From Kangiellaceae bacterium (GTDB lineage: Bacteria; Pseudomonadota; Gammaproteobacteria; Enterobacterales; Kangiellaceae): a stretch of DNA of 16,064 bases. Of this stretch, positions 4,937-12,822 are shown one piece after another. The stretch is taken from positions 1 through 16,064 of the forward strand of contig JAUUYO010000042.1 in assembly GCA_030590405.1 (NCBI GenBank), written 5' to 3'. The translations under genes were made by a program, and so were the position numbers. Under the pieces are notes generated by a model that saw only the letters and a program-made list of their open reading frames with translations, was not told where the DNA came from and ran no database searches. The number at the start of each line of letters is the position of its first letter. The first letter of the stretch is position 1.

Positions 4937-6160
4937 ATGGCCATCACCCAACTCCCTCCGTTATCCCTGTACATCCACTTTCCCTGGTGTGTACAAAAAT
5001 GCCCCTATTGTGATTTTAATTCTCACGCGCTTAAACAGGGCGTTCCCGAACAAGCCATTCCCGAACAAAAATACATCGAAGCGCTGCTGGCAGATTTAGA
5101 TCAAGAACTTCCTGCCATCTGGGGACGCTCAATCACCAGTATTTTTATCGGCGGCGGAACCCCCAGTTTGATGAGCGTTACTGCAATGGATAACCTGCTC
5201 TCGGGTATTCGCGCTCGACTGCCTTTTTTAGCCGATATAGAAGTCACTATGGAAGCTAACCCAGGCACTGTGGAAGCCGAAAAATTCAAAGGTTTTTTTG
5301 ATGCCGGAGTTAATCGCATCTCCATCGGCGTGCAAAGTTTTAATGATGAATTTCTTAAAACATTAGGTCGAATCCATCAAGCTGATGAAGCCAAAAGAGC
5401 TTTTGAAATTGCCAGAGAGGCAGGATTTAAAAACATTAATATCGATTTAATGTACGCCCTGCCTGACCAATCCATAGAGCAAGCGCTCAATGATTTGAAA
5501 ATCGCGACACATTTAAAACCAGAACATTTGTCCTGGTATCAATTGACGCTGGAACCAAATACCCAATTTCATTACAGTCCGCCTGCAAAAATGGCGAGTG
5601 ATGATCGGCTAGCTGATATTAGTGAACAAGGCCTTCAGTTTTTAAATAACAAAGATTATCAAAGATATGAAGTTTCTGCATTTAATTTATCTGGTAAATA
5701 TCCTTCCTGGCACAATACTAATTATTGGCAATTTGGTGATTATATTGGGATCGGTGCTGGCGCTCACGGAAAAATAACCCGCGCCGATACTCAGCAAATC
5801 ATTCGTACCAGTAAATGGCGAAATCCTAAAGATTATTTGAATAAAGAAAAATTATTTATTGATAACACTCGTGTTTTAGAGCACCAGGAATTACCACTGG
5901 AATTTATGTTAAACGCGATGCGATTAAAAAATGGCGTTAGTGAAGAGCTATTTTTTCAAACCACCGGATTGCTTTTATCACAAATTAAAGGAGCCATCGA
6001 AAGGTGTGCTTCTCGCGGGTTAATCAAACAAGAAAACAATATCATTCAGCCAACCGAAACCGGATTTCGATTTTTAAATGAAATATTAACTGAATTTATG
6101 GATGATGATTTTCCTGCGTTAAAGCAAGCTAATCGCATTGCTATAAAAGAATTGCTATAG
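4937..6160 (+). CDS. hemW: HemW, radical SAM haem chaperone
   Basis: The 407-residue product is a radical SAM protein that binds a 4Fe-4S cluster and S-adenosylmethionine. HemW is regarded as a haem chaperone delivering haem to respiratory haemoproteins, not as coproporphyrinogen oxidase. The cluster motif is HFPWCVQKCPYCDFNS (14-29; C18, C22, C25). The next position, where HemN has a fourth cysteine, is Phe, which marks HemW. Further signatures are IGGGTPS (71-77), MEANPGT (105-111) and NRISIGVQSF (126-135); a winged-helix-like HemN C-terminal domain follows. I chose the ATG at 4937 because it gives the family N-terminus (PPLSLYIH close to the start); an in-frame ATG at 4850 would add 29 atypical residues and run through the repeat edge. 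glpT begins 27 nt downstream, probably in the same transcript. Confidence 0.93.
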   Translation: MAITQLPPLSLYIHFPWCVQKCPYCDFNSHALKQGVPEQAIPEQKYIEALLADLDQELPAIWGRSITSIFIGGGTPSLMSVTAMDNLLSGIRARLPFLADIEVTMEANPGTVEAEKFKGFFDAGVNRISIGVQSFNDEFLKTLGRIHQADEAKRAFEIAREAGFKNINIDLMYALPDQSIEQALNDLKIATHLKPEHLSWYQLTLEPNTQFHYSPPAKMASDDRLADISEQGLQFLNNKDYQRYEVSAFNLSGKYPSWHNTNYWQFGDYIGIGAGAHGKITRADTQQIIRTSKWRNPKDYLNKEKLFIDNTRVLEHQELPLEFMLNAMRLKNGVSEELFFQTTGLLLSQIKGAIERCASRGLIKQENNIIQPTETGFRFLNEILTEFMDDDFPALKQANRIAIKELL

Positions 6161-6187
6161 AAAACAATAAATTAAGGGTCATTTTTA

Positions 6188-7597
6188 ATGATAGGATTTT
6201 TTAAACCCGCCGCGCACAAAGTACCATTACCCAACGATAAAATTGATGCTGAATATCGAAAGCTGCGTTGGCAAGTTTTTATTGGTATCTTTGCCGGTTA
6301 TGCTGGTTATTATCTGGTGCGAAAAAGTTTTTCGCTGGCCATGCCCCACCTGATTATTGAACAAGGATTTACCAAAGGACAACTCGGTGTCGCTCTATCG
6401 GCAATTTCAATCGCTTATGGTCTGAGCAAATTTTTGATGGGTAATGTCTCTGATCGAAGTAATGCGAAATATTTTTTATTTACCGGCCTGATTATTTCCT
6501 GCTTAATTACCTTTATTTTCGGGTTTGCTTCCTGGGCAACCGAAACCGTGTTGAGCATGTTTATTTTACTGTTTATTAATGGCTGGGTTCAGGGAATGGG
6601 CTGGCCTGCTTGCGGTCGAACGATGGTGCACTGGTTTTCCGGTAATGAGCGCGGAAAAACCGTTTCTCTCTGGAATGTGGCTCATAATGTTGGCGGCGGA
6701 TTAATGGCCTACCTGTTTAGTTTGGGGATGATTTGGTTTAATGACTGGCATAGCGCTTTTTATCTACTCGCCAGTGTTGCGGCTCTGGTTGCCTTTTTTG
6801 TTTTATTAGTAATGCGAGATACCCCTCAGTCCTGTGGCCTTCCTTCGATAGAAAAATATCGTAACGATTACCCAGATGATTACAGCGAAAAGCATGAGCA
6901 GGAATTTAGCGGCAAAGAGATCTTTTTATCCTATGTATTAAATAATAAATTACTATGGTATATCGCCATCGCCAATGCGTTTGTATATTTGATCCGATAC
7001 GGCGTACTCGACTGGGCACCGACTTATTTACACGAAGTTAAAGATTTCACCTTCGATAAAAGTTCCTGGGCTTACGCGGTTTACGAATGGGCCGGTATTC
7101 CCGGTACTCTGCTCTGTGGTTGGATCAGCGACAAATGGTTTAAAGGACGACGCTCGCCAGCGGCTATTTTATATATGCTATTAGTATTAATCGCGGTAAT
7201 TATTTATTGGCTTAACCCGCTGGGCAATCCAGGTATTGATATCGCCGCGTTGATGGCGATTGGTTTTTTAATTTATGGACCGGTGATGCTGATCGGTTTG
7301 TATGCACTGGAGCTGGTGCCTAAAAAAGCAGCGGGGACCGCCGCCGGATTAACCGGGCTGTTTGGCTATTTAGGCGGCGCTTTAGTGGCAAATATTACTT
7401 TAGGCTACACTGTCGATTATTTTGGTTGGAATGGTGGATTTATTTTATTGGTAAGCGGCTGCATCTGCGCAATTATTTTGATCAGCATGACCCTTAAACA
7501 TGAAGTAGCCCATCACGAGTCGAAGAAATACGGTTCAAAAAGAGATAGTTCAAAAAGAGATAGGTCAAAAAGATCTGATTCAAGGAGTTCATTATGA
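6188..7597 (+). CDS. glpT: Glycerol-3-phosphate:phosphate antiporter GlpT (MFS)
   Basis: The 469-residue inner-membrane protein has 12 predicted membrane helices and imports sn-glycerol-3-phosphate in exchange for phosphate. Substrate-binding residues of E. coli GlpT are conserved: R45 in YYLVRKSF (41-48), H166 in WNVAHNVGGG (162-171) and R270 in YLIRYGVLDW (267-276). The MFS loop 2-3 signature is GNVSDRSNAKYF (85-96). A ribosome binding site AAGGG lies about 10 nt upstream. The unusual part is the C-terminal tail from about 445: a hydrophilic five-unit repeat (SKKYG, SKRDS, SKRDR, SKRSD, SRSSL) that E. coli GlpT (452 residues) lacks. The stop overlaps glpQ by 4 bp, and the pair forms a glycerophosphodiester uptake unit. 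Confidence 0.95.
   Translation: MIGFFKPAAHKVPLPNDKIDAEYRKLRWQVFIGIFAGYAGYYLVRKSFSLAMPHLIIEQGFTKGQLGVALSAISIAYGLSKFLMGNVSDRSNAKYFLFTGLIISCLITFIFGFASWATETVLSMFILLFINGWVQGMGWPACGRTMVHWFSGNERGKTVSLWNVAHNVGGGLMAYLFSLGMIWFNDWHSAFYLLASVAALVAFFVLLVMRDTPQSCGLPSIEKYRNDYPDDYSEKHEQEFSGKEIFLSYVLNNKLLWYIAIANAFVYLIRYGVLDWAPTYLHEVKDFTFDKSSWAYAVYEWAGIPGTLLCGWISDKWFKGRRSPAAILYMLLVLIAVIIYWLNPLGNPGIDIAALMAIGFLIYGPVMLIGLYALELVPKKAAGTAAGLTGLFGYLGGALVANITLGYTVDYFGWNGGFILLVSGCICAIILISMTLKHEVAHHESKKYGSKRDSSKRDRSKRSDSRSSL
7520..7594 (+). repeat. Five 15-nt tandem repeats at the glpT 3' end
   Basis: There are five in-frame 15-nt units: TCGAAGAAATACGGT, TCAAAAAGAGATAGT, TCAAAAAGAGATAGG, TCAAAAAGATCTGAT and TCAAGGAGTTCATTA. 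The second and third differ by one base; the outer ones are more diverged. They encode S-K-R-D-x type pentapeptides of the GlpT tail. The last unit carries the glpQ ribosome binding site, and its final base is the A of the glpQ ATG. Confidence 0.9.
7582..7587 (+). promoter_or_regulatory. glpQ ribosome binding site inside the glpT repeat
   Basis: AAGGAG lies 6 nt before the glpQ ATG (7594). In the repeat frame the same bases are AAAAAG in other units, so the Shine-Dalgarno sequence is a variant copy of the repeat. The 4-bp ATGA overlap suggests translational coupling of glpT and glpQ. Confidence 0.85.
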
Positions 7598-8748
7598 AAA
7601 AAAATTTATTGACCATACTTGCAGTGCTGCTTGCAGTCACCGGATGCGCGATTAATCCTCAACCTAAACAAGTTTTGAAATCAACCATGCAAAACCAACA
7701 AAGCACAGCTAAACTCATCATCGCTCATCGCGGTGCCAGCGGTTATTTACCGGAGCATTCATTAGCTGCCAAAGCGATGGCCCATGCGATGAATGCTGAT
7801 TACATCGAACAAGATGTGGTAATGACCAAAGACAATCACCTGGTGGTCTTACACGACCCCTACCTTGATCGGGTCACCAATGTGATGGAGATTTTCCCTG
7901 CTCGCTCGCGTTTGATTTTTGGTCAACAACGCTGGCTGGCCATCGATTTCACCTTACAGGAAATCAAGCAATTAAAAATGACCGAGGGCTTTAGCCTTGA
8001 CCATACAAGCGGCGAAAAAGCATCAGGTTATCCAAGCCGTTTTCCATTGTTTAAATCTAGTTTTCAGGTTTCAACTCTGGCAGAAGAGATCGAATTAATT
8101 CAAGGACTCAATTATAGCCGCGGTAAAGATGTTGGCATTTACGTAGAAATTAAATCTCCGTGGTTTCACCGCTTTGAGGGCAAAGATATTAGCAGAGAGA
8201 CTTTGGAAGTGATGAAATATTACGGTTACACCAATCAGCAAGATAAAGCCTTTGTGCAATGTTTTGACCCCGATGAAACCAAACGGATCAATGATCAACT
8301 GATGCCCGAACTGGGCATGGATATCAGGCTGGTGCAACTAATTGCGGAAACCAGTTGGAATGAAACCATGCGTTTTGAAGAGGGCAAATTAGTCCCTTAC
8401 AATTATGAGTGGATGTTTGAGCCGGGTGCCATGGCGACCATCGCTGAATACGCCGATGCCATTGGCCCCTGGAAACCAATGCTGGTCTCAATTAAATCCA
8501 CTGCCGATCATTTAATTATTGATGATATGGTTGAACACGCCCATCAACAGGGATTAAAAGTCCACCCTTATACTTTCCGTAAAGAAGCTTTTCGCATCCC
8601 GCCTTACGCTAAAAACTTTGAGCATTTGCTAGATATTTTTCTTTATCAGGTTGGGGTGGATGGCATATTTACCGATTTTCCAGATTTAGCGGTTGAATTT
8701 GTCAAAAATAAGCAAGCGGAATTAGCTAACAAAAAACAAAATCGTTAA
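7594..8748 (+). CDS. glpQ: Glycerophosphodiester phosphodiesterase GlpQ, lipoprotein
   Basis: The 384-residue product hydrolyses glycerophosphodiesters from phospholipid turnover to sn-glycerol-3-phosphate and an alcohol, supplying GlpT. The N-terminus is a lipoprotein signal: two Lys, a hydrophobic stretch (5-16) and lipobox VTGC with C18. It is thus membrane-anchored, like protein D of Haemophilus influenzae and unlike the soluble E. coli periplasmic GlpQ. Catalytic features of the GDPD TIM barrel are present: IIAHRGASGYLPEHS (42-56; H45, R46), E72 and D74 in YIEQDVVMTKD (70-80), and H87 in VVLHD. E. coli GlpQ residues AIDFTL and EI.LK are also recognisable. Length fits full-size GlpQ. The ATG overlaps the glpT stop. 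The TAA shares a TTAA palindrome with the convergent gene. Confidence 0.95.
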   Translation: MKKNLLTILAVLLAVTGCAINPQPKQVLKSTMQNQQSTAKLIIAHRGASGYLPEHSLAAKAMAHAMNADYIEQDVVMTKDNHLVVLHDPYLDRVTNVMEIFPARSRLIFGQQRWLAIDFTLQEIKQLKMTEGFSLDHTSGEKASGYPSRFPLFKSSFQVSTLAEEIELIQGLNYSRGKDVGIYVEIKSPWFHRFEGKDISRETLEVMKYYGYTNQQDKAFVQCFDPDETKRINDQLMPELGMDIRLVQLIAETSWNETMRFEEGKLVPYNYEWMFEPGAMATIAEYADAIGPWKPMLVSIKSTADHLIIDDMVEHAHQQGLKVHPYTFRKEAFRIPPYAKNFEHLLDIFLYQVGVDGIFTDFPDLAVEFVKNKQAELANKKQNR

Positions 8749-9539
8749 TGGGTTCTGGGTAAATAATCTTTAATATCCATAAGCTGAATATCTTTACGAT
8801 GTTTTAGCTTTTCCAAAAAACAATATTTATGTCCAGCACCAAAAGTGATCAGTATTTTTTTACCAGGATATTTAGCAATCGTTTTTTCAATTAAATCATA
8901 GTGCGCCTGGTTGATATTAGTCCAACCTCCCGCGCCAATCCAATCGTTTAAATATTCATCATAAGCCCTTAATTCCAACTTAGTTCGTTCATCATAAATT
9001 TTAGAATGAATCACCAGTGGATCATCCTCAACAACAGGATTGGCATCTAACTGTTTTTTAACTTGTTCTTCAGCCGCTTGATAAGCTTTATATTTACCGG
9101 CAGTCTGTTCACTGGTAGAAAATAATTTTATCCGTTCACGCCTTTCTAACGCCATTTTTTTTGTCCAGCCAGCACAAGGTTCAACAACAAAGTCCATACT
9201 TTTTGAAAGCGGCATAACAACTTGAGTGTATTCAGGGAAAACTTTGATCCGCGAATCAGATAGAGTCCCCTTATTCTCCCATTCATCCACAATTGTTGGC
9301 CAACGCCTGGGCGGAATTTCAATACAAATCACATCGGGATTAATTGCCTTAATGGTTTGAGTGACCTGTTCAATGCCCCATAATTGACTTTTAAGGTGCT
9401 GACCGTGGATCATGCCCATCACGTAGACTTGCGTTTTTGCTGGAGAAATGTTTTTTGATTGACGGATTGTAGAACTATCCGAAGCTTGAGTTACAAATGA
9501 TAAAGTTAGCAAGCACAGAAAAATAATATTTTTATTCAT
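8745..9539 (-). CDS. Secreted Tiki/TraB-like (ChaN/EreA-like fold) protein
   Basis: The 264-residue product has a cleavable signal peptide: MNKN, a hydrophobic core to about 17, and a likely cut after TQA (about 17-19). The mature part opens with VYVMGMIHGQH (38-48), followed by a Glu-containing strand VICIEIPP (70-77), and ends with ILITFGAGHKYCFLEKL. This order (G-x2-H near the start, conserved Glu, G-x-GH late) is the pattern of the Tiki/TraB/GumN superfamily, which includes proteases and haem-binding ChaN. I cannot place it in a specific subfamily; its substrate is unknown. AAAGGGA lies about 7 nt upstream of the start. It converges on glpQ with no intergenic space, and diverges from the DUF4197-like gene across 213 bp. 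Confidence 0.6.
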   Translation of the reverse strand: MNKNIIFLCLLTLSFVTQASDSSTIRQSKNISPAKTQVYVMGMIHGQHLKSQLWGIEQVTQTIKAINPDVICIEIPPRRWPTIVDEWENKGTLSDSRIKVFPEYTQVVMPLSKSMDFVVEPCAGWTKKMALERRERIKLFSTSEQTAGKYKAYQAAEEQVKKQLDANPVVEDDPLVIHSKIYDERTKLELRAYDEYLNDWIGAGGWTNINQAHYDLIEKTIAKYPGKKILITFGAGHKYCFLEKLKHRKDIQLMDIKDYLPRTH

Positions 9540-9752
9540 TAAATTTAATCCCTTTGTGATTTGAAATTATTAAAAGTCGTTGTTTCACCTATAAAACTGA
9601 CATCATTTTACTGGTGCCTGGTGTCATATATGTTCGAGGCCTACAAAAGTACGTTCAACAGAGCCAGGCTATTGCAAAATATTATACCAATTTAGGGGCT
9701 GTTGATCTAAAATAATCATAGCCCTTTAACCTAATCAAGCAAAAGGAAGATC

Positions 9753-10493
9753 ATGCCACAGTTACTAAAGAATATTACCCAACAATACCTCAGTATTATT
9801 TTAGCTTTACCATTGGCAATTTTGCTGATTAGCTGTAAAAGCTCCGAGCTTAGGCAAATAGCCGACTCACTACAACAAGTCCAACAACCATTAGATAGCA
9901 AAACGGTAGTTGCAGGGTTAAAGCAGGCGCTTGAAATTGGTACGAGCAATAGCGTTAGTAAAACCAGCAAGCCCGGAGGCTTTAGTAACAACCCATTAAT
10001 TCATATCGCTATTCCACAGCAATTAAATAAAGTTGATTCGAGCTTAAGAAATATCGGTTTAGGCCGATATGTTGATAAATTTGAATTACAAATGAATCGC
10101 GCCGCAGAATCAGCGTCCATAGAAGCTAAGCAAATATTTATTGCAAGTATTTCGCAAATGAGCTTTAACGATGCCTGGAATATATTACGCGGCCCTGATA
10201 ATGCGGCCACTCAATATTTTGAACGAACGACTAATACTCAATTGAGAAAAAAATTCCGCCCGATCATCAAACGCTCGATGGAAAAGATTGGTTTTTATCA
10301 GGACTACAAAATATTATTAAAAACTTACGATTCGATCCCTTTTACCGATAAACCCAACCTCAATATTGAAACTTATGTTTTACAAAAATCGTTAGATGGA
10401 TTATTTGTTCTGGTAGCGCAGGAAGAAAAAAAGATCCGAAAAAATCCAGCGGCTAGAGTGACTGACTTATTAAAACGAGTGTTCGCCAACTAA
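9753..10493 (+). CDS. DUF4197-like lipoprotein
   Basis: The 246-residue product has a lipoprotein signal sequence with lipobox LISC (C28). The mature protein is helical: repeated short amphipathic segments, then a block with PLIHIAIPQQL, SLRNIGLGRYVDKFELQMNRAAE and FNDAWNILRGPDNAATQYFE, the conserved core I associate with DUF4197, and a final YVLQKSLDGLFVLVAQEEKKIRKNP. DUF4197 proteins are envelope proteins of unknown function in proteobacteria. The start is supported by AAGGAAG 3 nt before the ATG. The 213-bp upstream region contains an imperfect hairpin (GGGCT 9696-9700 with AGCCC 9720-9724). It ends before a bidirectional terminator. Confidence 0.8.
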   Translation: MPQLLKNITQQYLSIILALPLAILLISCKSSELRQIADSLQQVQQPLDSKTVVAGLKQALEIGTSNSVSKTSKPGGFSNNPLIHIAIPQQLNKVDSSLRNIGLGRYVDKFELQMNRAAESASIEAKQIFIASISQMSFNDAWNILRGPDNAATQYFERTTNTQLRKKFRPIIKRSMEKIGFYQDYKILLKTYDSIPFTDKPNLNIETYVLQKSLDGLFVLVAQEEKKIRKNPAARVTDLLKRVFAN

Positions 10494-10533
10494 ATGACCT
10501 GAACTCAACATAAACAAAAAATATAAATTATGA

Positions 10534-10557
10534 GGCACAGTTAGCGCTAATTGTGCC
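10534..10557. terminator. Bidirectional intrinsic terminator
   Basis: A 24-nt near-perfect palindrome: GGCACA (10534-10539) pairs with TGTGCC (10552-10557) and TTAGCGCTAA (10541-10550) is the self-complementary centre, with only a G/T pair between them. On the + strand it is followed by CCC then TATTTTCTTC. On the - strand it is followed by TCATAATTTATATTTTTTG. It lies between convergent genes, and its right arm encodes the last residues and stop of the AhpD-like protein. Confidence 0.7.
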
Positions 10558-11152
10558 CCCTATTTTCTTCATTATCGTTGTCATTTGGAGACAGTCCGAT
10601 ATCTTTTTCTTCCAGCTCAACCCCTAAACCTAAAACAGTACGATTGGCATAATTAAAATAACCTATCACCTGATTGGCTTCTAAAATATCACTATCATCA
10701 AATCCGGCTGATTTCATTTTTTTAAAATCTGCTTTAGACACACTGGATGGATTGAGGGTTAACTTTTTGGCGTAGTCAAATAAACTAACTTCATTGTTAT
10801 CAAAAACTAATCCCAGATTGCCCGCGTGCATTGCGGTCAATACTTTTTCAGCTTTTTGATCATCTTCAATTAATCGTCGATATCCCTGATAATGATGTTC
10901 AACACAGTAATCACATTGATTAAGTAGACTCACAAAAACACCGAGCGCTTCCAGTTGTGATTTTGGTAGTTGGTTGGCGTTATGATGCAGCACGTTTTTA
11001 TACAGCCGCATATGCCCTTCCAAAGTGTGTGGTCGCAAACTGTGGGCGATTAAAATATTATCGATTTTACCATTTGGACCAGCAACCCGTTTGTAGATCT
11101 GTTTGAGCTTGCCGGTTGCTTGTTCTAAGCTGATTGTTTTTATCCACGCCAT
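10547..11152 (-). CDS. AhpD-like (carboxymuconolactone decarboxylase-type) peroxidase-related protein
   Basis: The 201-residue cytosolic protein starts at MAWIKTI; AAGG lies 8 nt upstream, while an ATG 5 codons earlier (11167) has no ribosome binding site. The redox motif C80-x2-C83-x3-H87 (NQCDYCVEHH, 78-87), preceded by E68, is the active site of AhpD-type alkylhydroperoxidases, where the two cysteines cycle disulphide and the His/Glu relay protons. The IAHSLRPHTLEGHMRLYKNVL helix upstream is typical of the peroxidase-related subfamily. It may reduce peroxides, but the physiological partner is unknown. The C-terminus is acidic (NDNDNEEN), and the final residues are encoded within the terminator hairpin. 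Confidence 0.85.
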   Translation of the reverse strand: MAWIKTISLEQATGKLKQIYKRVAGPNGKIDNILIAHSLRPHTLEGHMRLYKNVLHHNANQLPKSQLEALGVFVSLLNQCDYCVEHHYQGYRRLIEDDQKAEKVLTAMHAGNLGLVFDNNEVSLFDYAKKLTLNPSSVSKADFKKMKSAGFDDSDILEANQVIGYFNYANRTVLGLGVELEEKDIGLSPNDNDNEENRGHN

Positions 11153-11207
11153 ATTTTTTGCCTTCATTTTTTAAATCCAAAACTTGGAATCTAATACCAA
11201 TTTTTTC

Positions 11208-11555
11208 TTAATACTTCAAGCCCATCAGCATCTCAGCAAGATCTGGCTGCCAGCCAAACTGTTTTAATTTCACCCGATTATTTAAAACAACTACCTCTTC
11301 TTGCTGCAACAAGCCTTTTTGCTTCTCCGCATTTTCGCTACCTTTTTCAAACGCCAGTTGACCGCTACTTCTAAGCACGCGATACCAGGGTAATTGCATT
11401 TCTTTGGGCGCTAAAGCCAGCGCCTTACCGACCAACCTGGCTCTACCAGGCAAACCGGCAAGATCAGCAATTTGTCCATAACTAGCGACTTTGCCTTTAG
11501 GGATAACCAGTACAGTTTTCCAAATTTTATTTATTTTGTTGCTGGATTCTTTCAT
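11208..11555 (-). CDS. Alkyltransferase-like (ATL) DNA-repair protein, MGMT DNA-binding domain
   Basis: The 115-residue protein has the helix-turn-helix DNA-binding domain of O6-alkylguanine alkyltransferases, with the reactive Cys replaced by Trp. The expected PCHRV motif reads PWYRV (56-60, W57), so it cannot accept alkyl groups. ATL proteins bind O6-alkylguanine and hand it to nucleotide excision repair. Further conserved parts are VIPKGKVASYGQIA (17-30; Y26 is the likely base-flipping Tyr), and R40 in GRARLVGKAL (37-46), the likely Arg finger. I place the start at the ATG 11555; an in-frame TTG at 11600 would add 15 atypical residues and overlap the upstream GST stop. Neither start has a strong ribosome binding site, so the start is uncertain. 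It lies 37 nt after the GST gene and probably shares its transcript. Confidence 0.85.
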   Translation of the reverse strand: MKESSNKINKIWKTVLVIPKGKVASYGQIADLAGLPGRARLVGKALALAPKEMQLPWYRVLRSSGQLAFEKGSENAEKQKGLLQQEEVVVLNNRVKLKQFGWQPDLAEMLMGLKY

Positions 11556-11592
11556 GGAATAAATAGGTGTGTCTCTATTCTGGGACAGGCTC

Positions 11593-12705
11593 CTAGGCAA
11601 TCACAAACTGATTATTAACCCGGCTAACTTGGTTTTCCAGATCAAAACGCATCGCATACAGACCGTTAATTTGTTTTAACAATGGTTCTATTTCTCGCTT
11701 TTCCTTTGACGAAAATGAATGGTAAAGGTTTAATGGCCTTTGCATCATCCACTGTGAATATGGCAATACCAATCGCTGCTCTTGTATACCGCCAATAGTG
11801 AAAGAATGCATGCCCAATTTTCTGGGAATAGCCGTTGGTTGTTCCAGATGAATATCGTTGGTTTCTCTGGTGTACCATTCGGATAATTTGTTAGCGGTAT
11901 CTTCCAATACCGGCCATTGCACATCAAACAGATTGGTCAATATTGGCACCAGCGTTTCAGGGATTTCATCATTTTCTAAAAACTCCCCCTCAACGCTAGA
12001 GGCATCGATCATCCGCTCCACCCAGGCAACCACATTCGGCGCAACCTCCCGCATGAGTTTTCCCGGATAAGGGTCACGATATAAATGCGCATATAATGGG
12101 CCGAAGAATCCAAAGTCGCCAATACAGGGCGCATTGCCTAACAGAAAAGGATATTTGGATAAGTGATGATCAAGGTCAGCCAGAAAACCTTGCTCGTACC
12201 ATTTTTCGATCGCCGGGATAGTCTTTTCCGTAATACCCAACATTGGCACAATATTTTTAAATCGATTGCCAATTTTTTTGCCTAAAAAGGTGCGGATAAA
12301 TCCGGGTATTTTAGGATTGATAATATTTCCGAATTCTTGATAAATAAACGGAAAATTATCATGGTTCCAGCGATAATGCATCGCCGGGATCAATAACCAT
12401 TCATCGCCATAAAGTTCCAGCAATAATGAAACCAAACGCTGTTTAGTGGTGGTGGGATAAACACTTTTTTCGGGATGTTTTACTTCCAGTTGGTCGATAA
12501 TATTGGTAGTGTCTTGTAAATATTCATCATCTGGCGTTTTGACTACTGGAATAAATTTAACGCCGGTTTTTGGCACAATAATTTTTTTGTAAATAGCTGC
12601 GGTCGAAAGCACTTCGTCGAAGGGAATATTTTTATAACGCAAGTAAGCTCGCGCTTTTCCAGAATACAGGGAAAACTCTGCACCATAGAGTGTGTAGGTT
12701 GACAT
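11593..12705 (-). CDS. Long glutathione S-transferase-like protein
   Basis: The 370-residue product starts at MSTYTLYG (AAGGG about 10 nt upstream); a TTG-type or earlier start to 12816 would extend into the tatD side and lacks support. The N-terminal thioredoxin-like domain shows AEFSLYSGKARAYLRYKNIPFDE (9-31), cis-Pro P53 in FIPVVKTPDDEYLQDT (51-66) and NIIDQLE (68-74). The usual E-S that binds glutathione is D65-T66, a change seen in divergent GST branches. A helical GST C-domain follows with PFLLGNAPCIGDFGFFGPLYAHLYRDP. The C-terminal about 100 residues exceed a normal GST (200-240) and resemble no domain I know. Enzymatic activity and substrate are unknown. Divergent from tatD, 117 bp apart. 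Confidence 0.8.
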   Translation of the reverse strand: MSTYTLYGAEFSLYSGKARAYLRYKNIPFDEVLSTAAIYKKIIVPKTGVKFIPVVKTPDDEYLQDTTNIIDQLEVKHPEKSVYPTTTKQRLVSLLLELYGDEWLLIPAMHYRWNHDNFPFIYQEFGNIINPKIPGFIRTFLGKKIGNRFKNIVPMLGITEKTIPAIEKWYEQGFLADLDHHLSKYPFLLGNAPCIGDFGFFGPLYAHLYRDPYPGKLMREVAPNVVAWVERMIDASSVEGEFLENDEIPETLVPILTNLFDVQWPVLEDTANKLSEWYTRETNDIHLEQPTAIPRKLGMHSFTIGGIQEQRLVLPYSQWMMQRPLNLYHSFSSKEKREIEPLLKQINGLYAMRFDLENQVSRVNNQFVIA

Positions 12706-12822
12706 GACCAGATAACCCTTTATTATTTCTCTTGCGGCTAGTTTACACCAATAGATTTTTTTCCGCTGACAAATAACCAAAACCAACTTCTCAAATTGTA
12801 TATAAAAGCGGGACACAACCCC

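Noticed and set aside
9598..9627. TGACATCA / TGGTGTCA inverted repeat between divergent genes as an operator
   Set aside because: The arms have a mismatch and no promoter could be placed next to them; too weak to report as a site.
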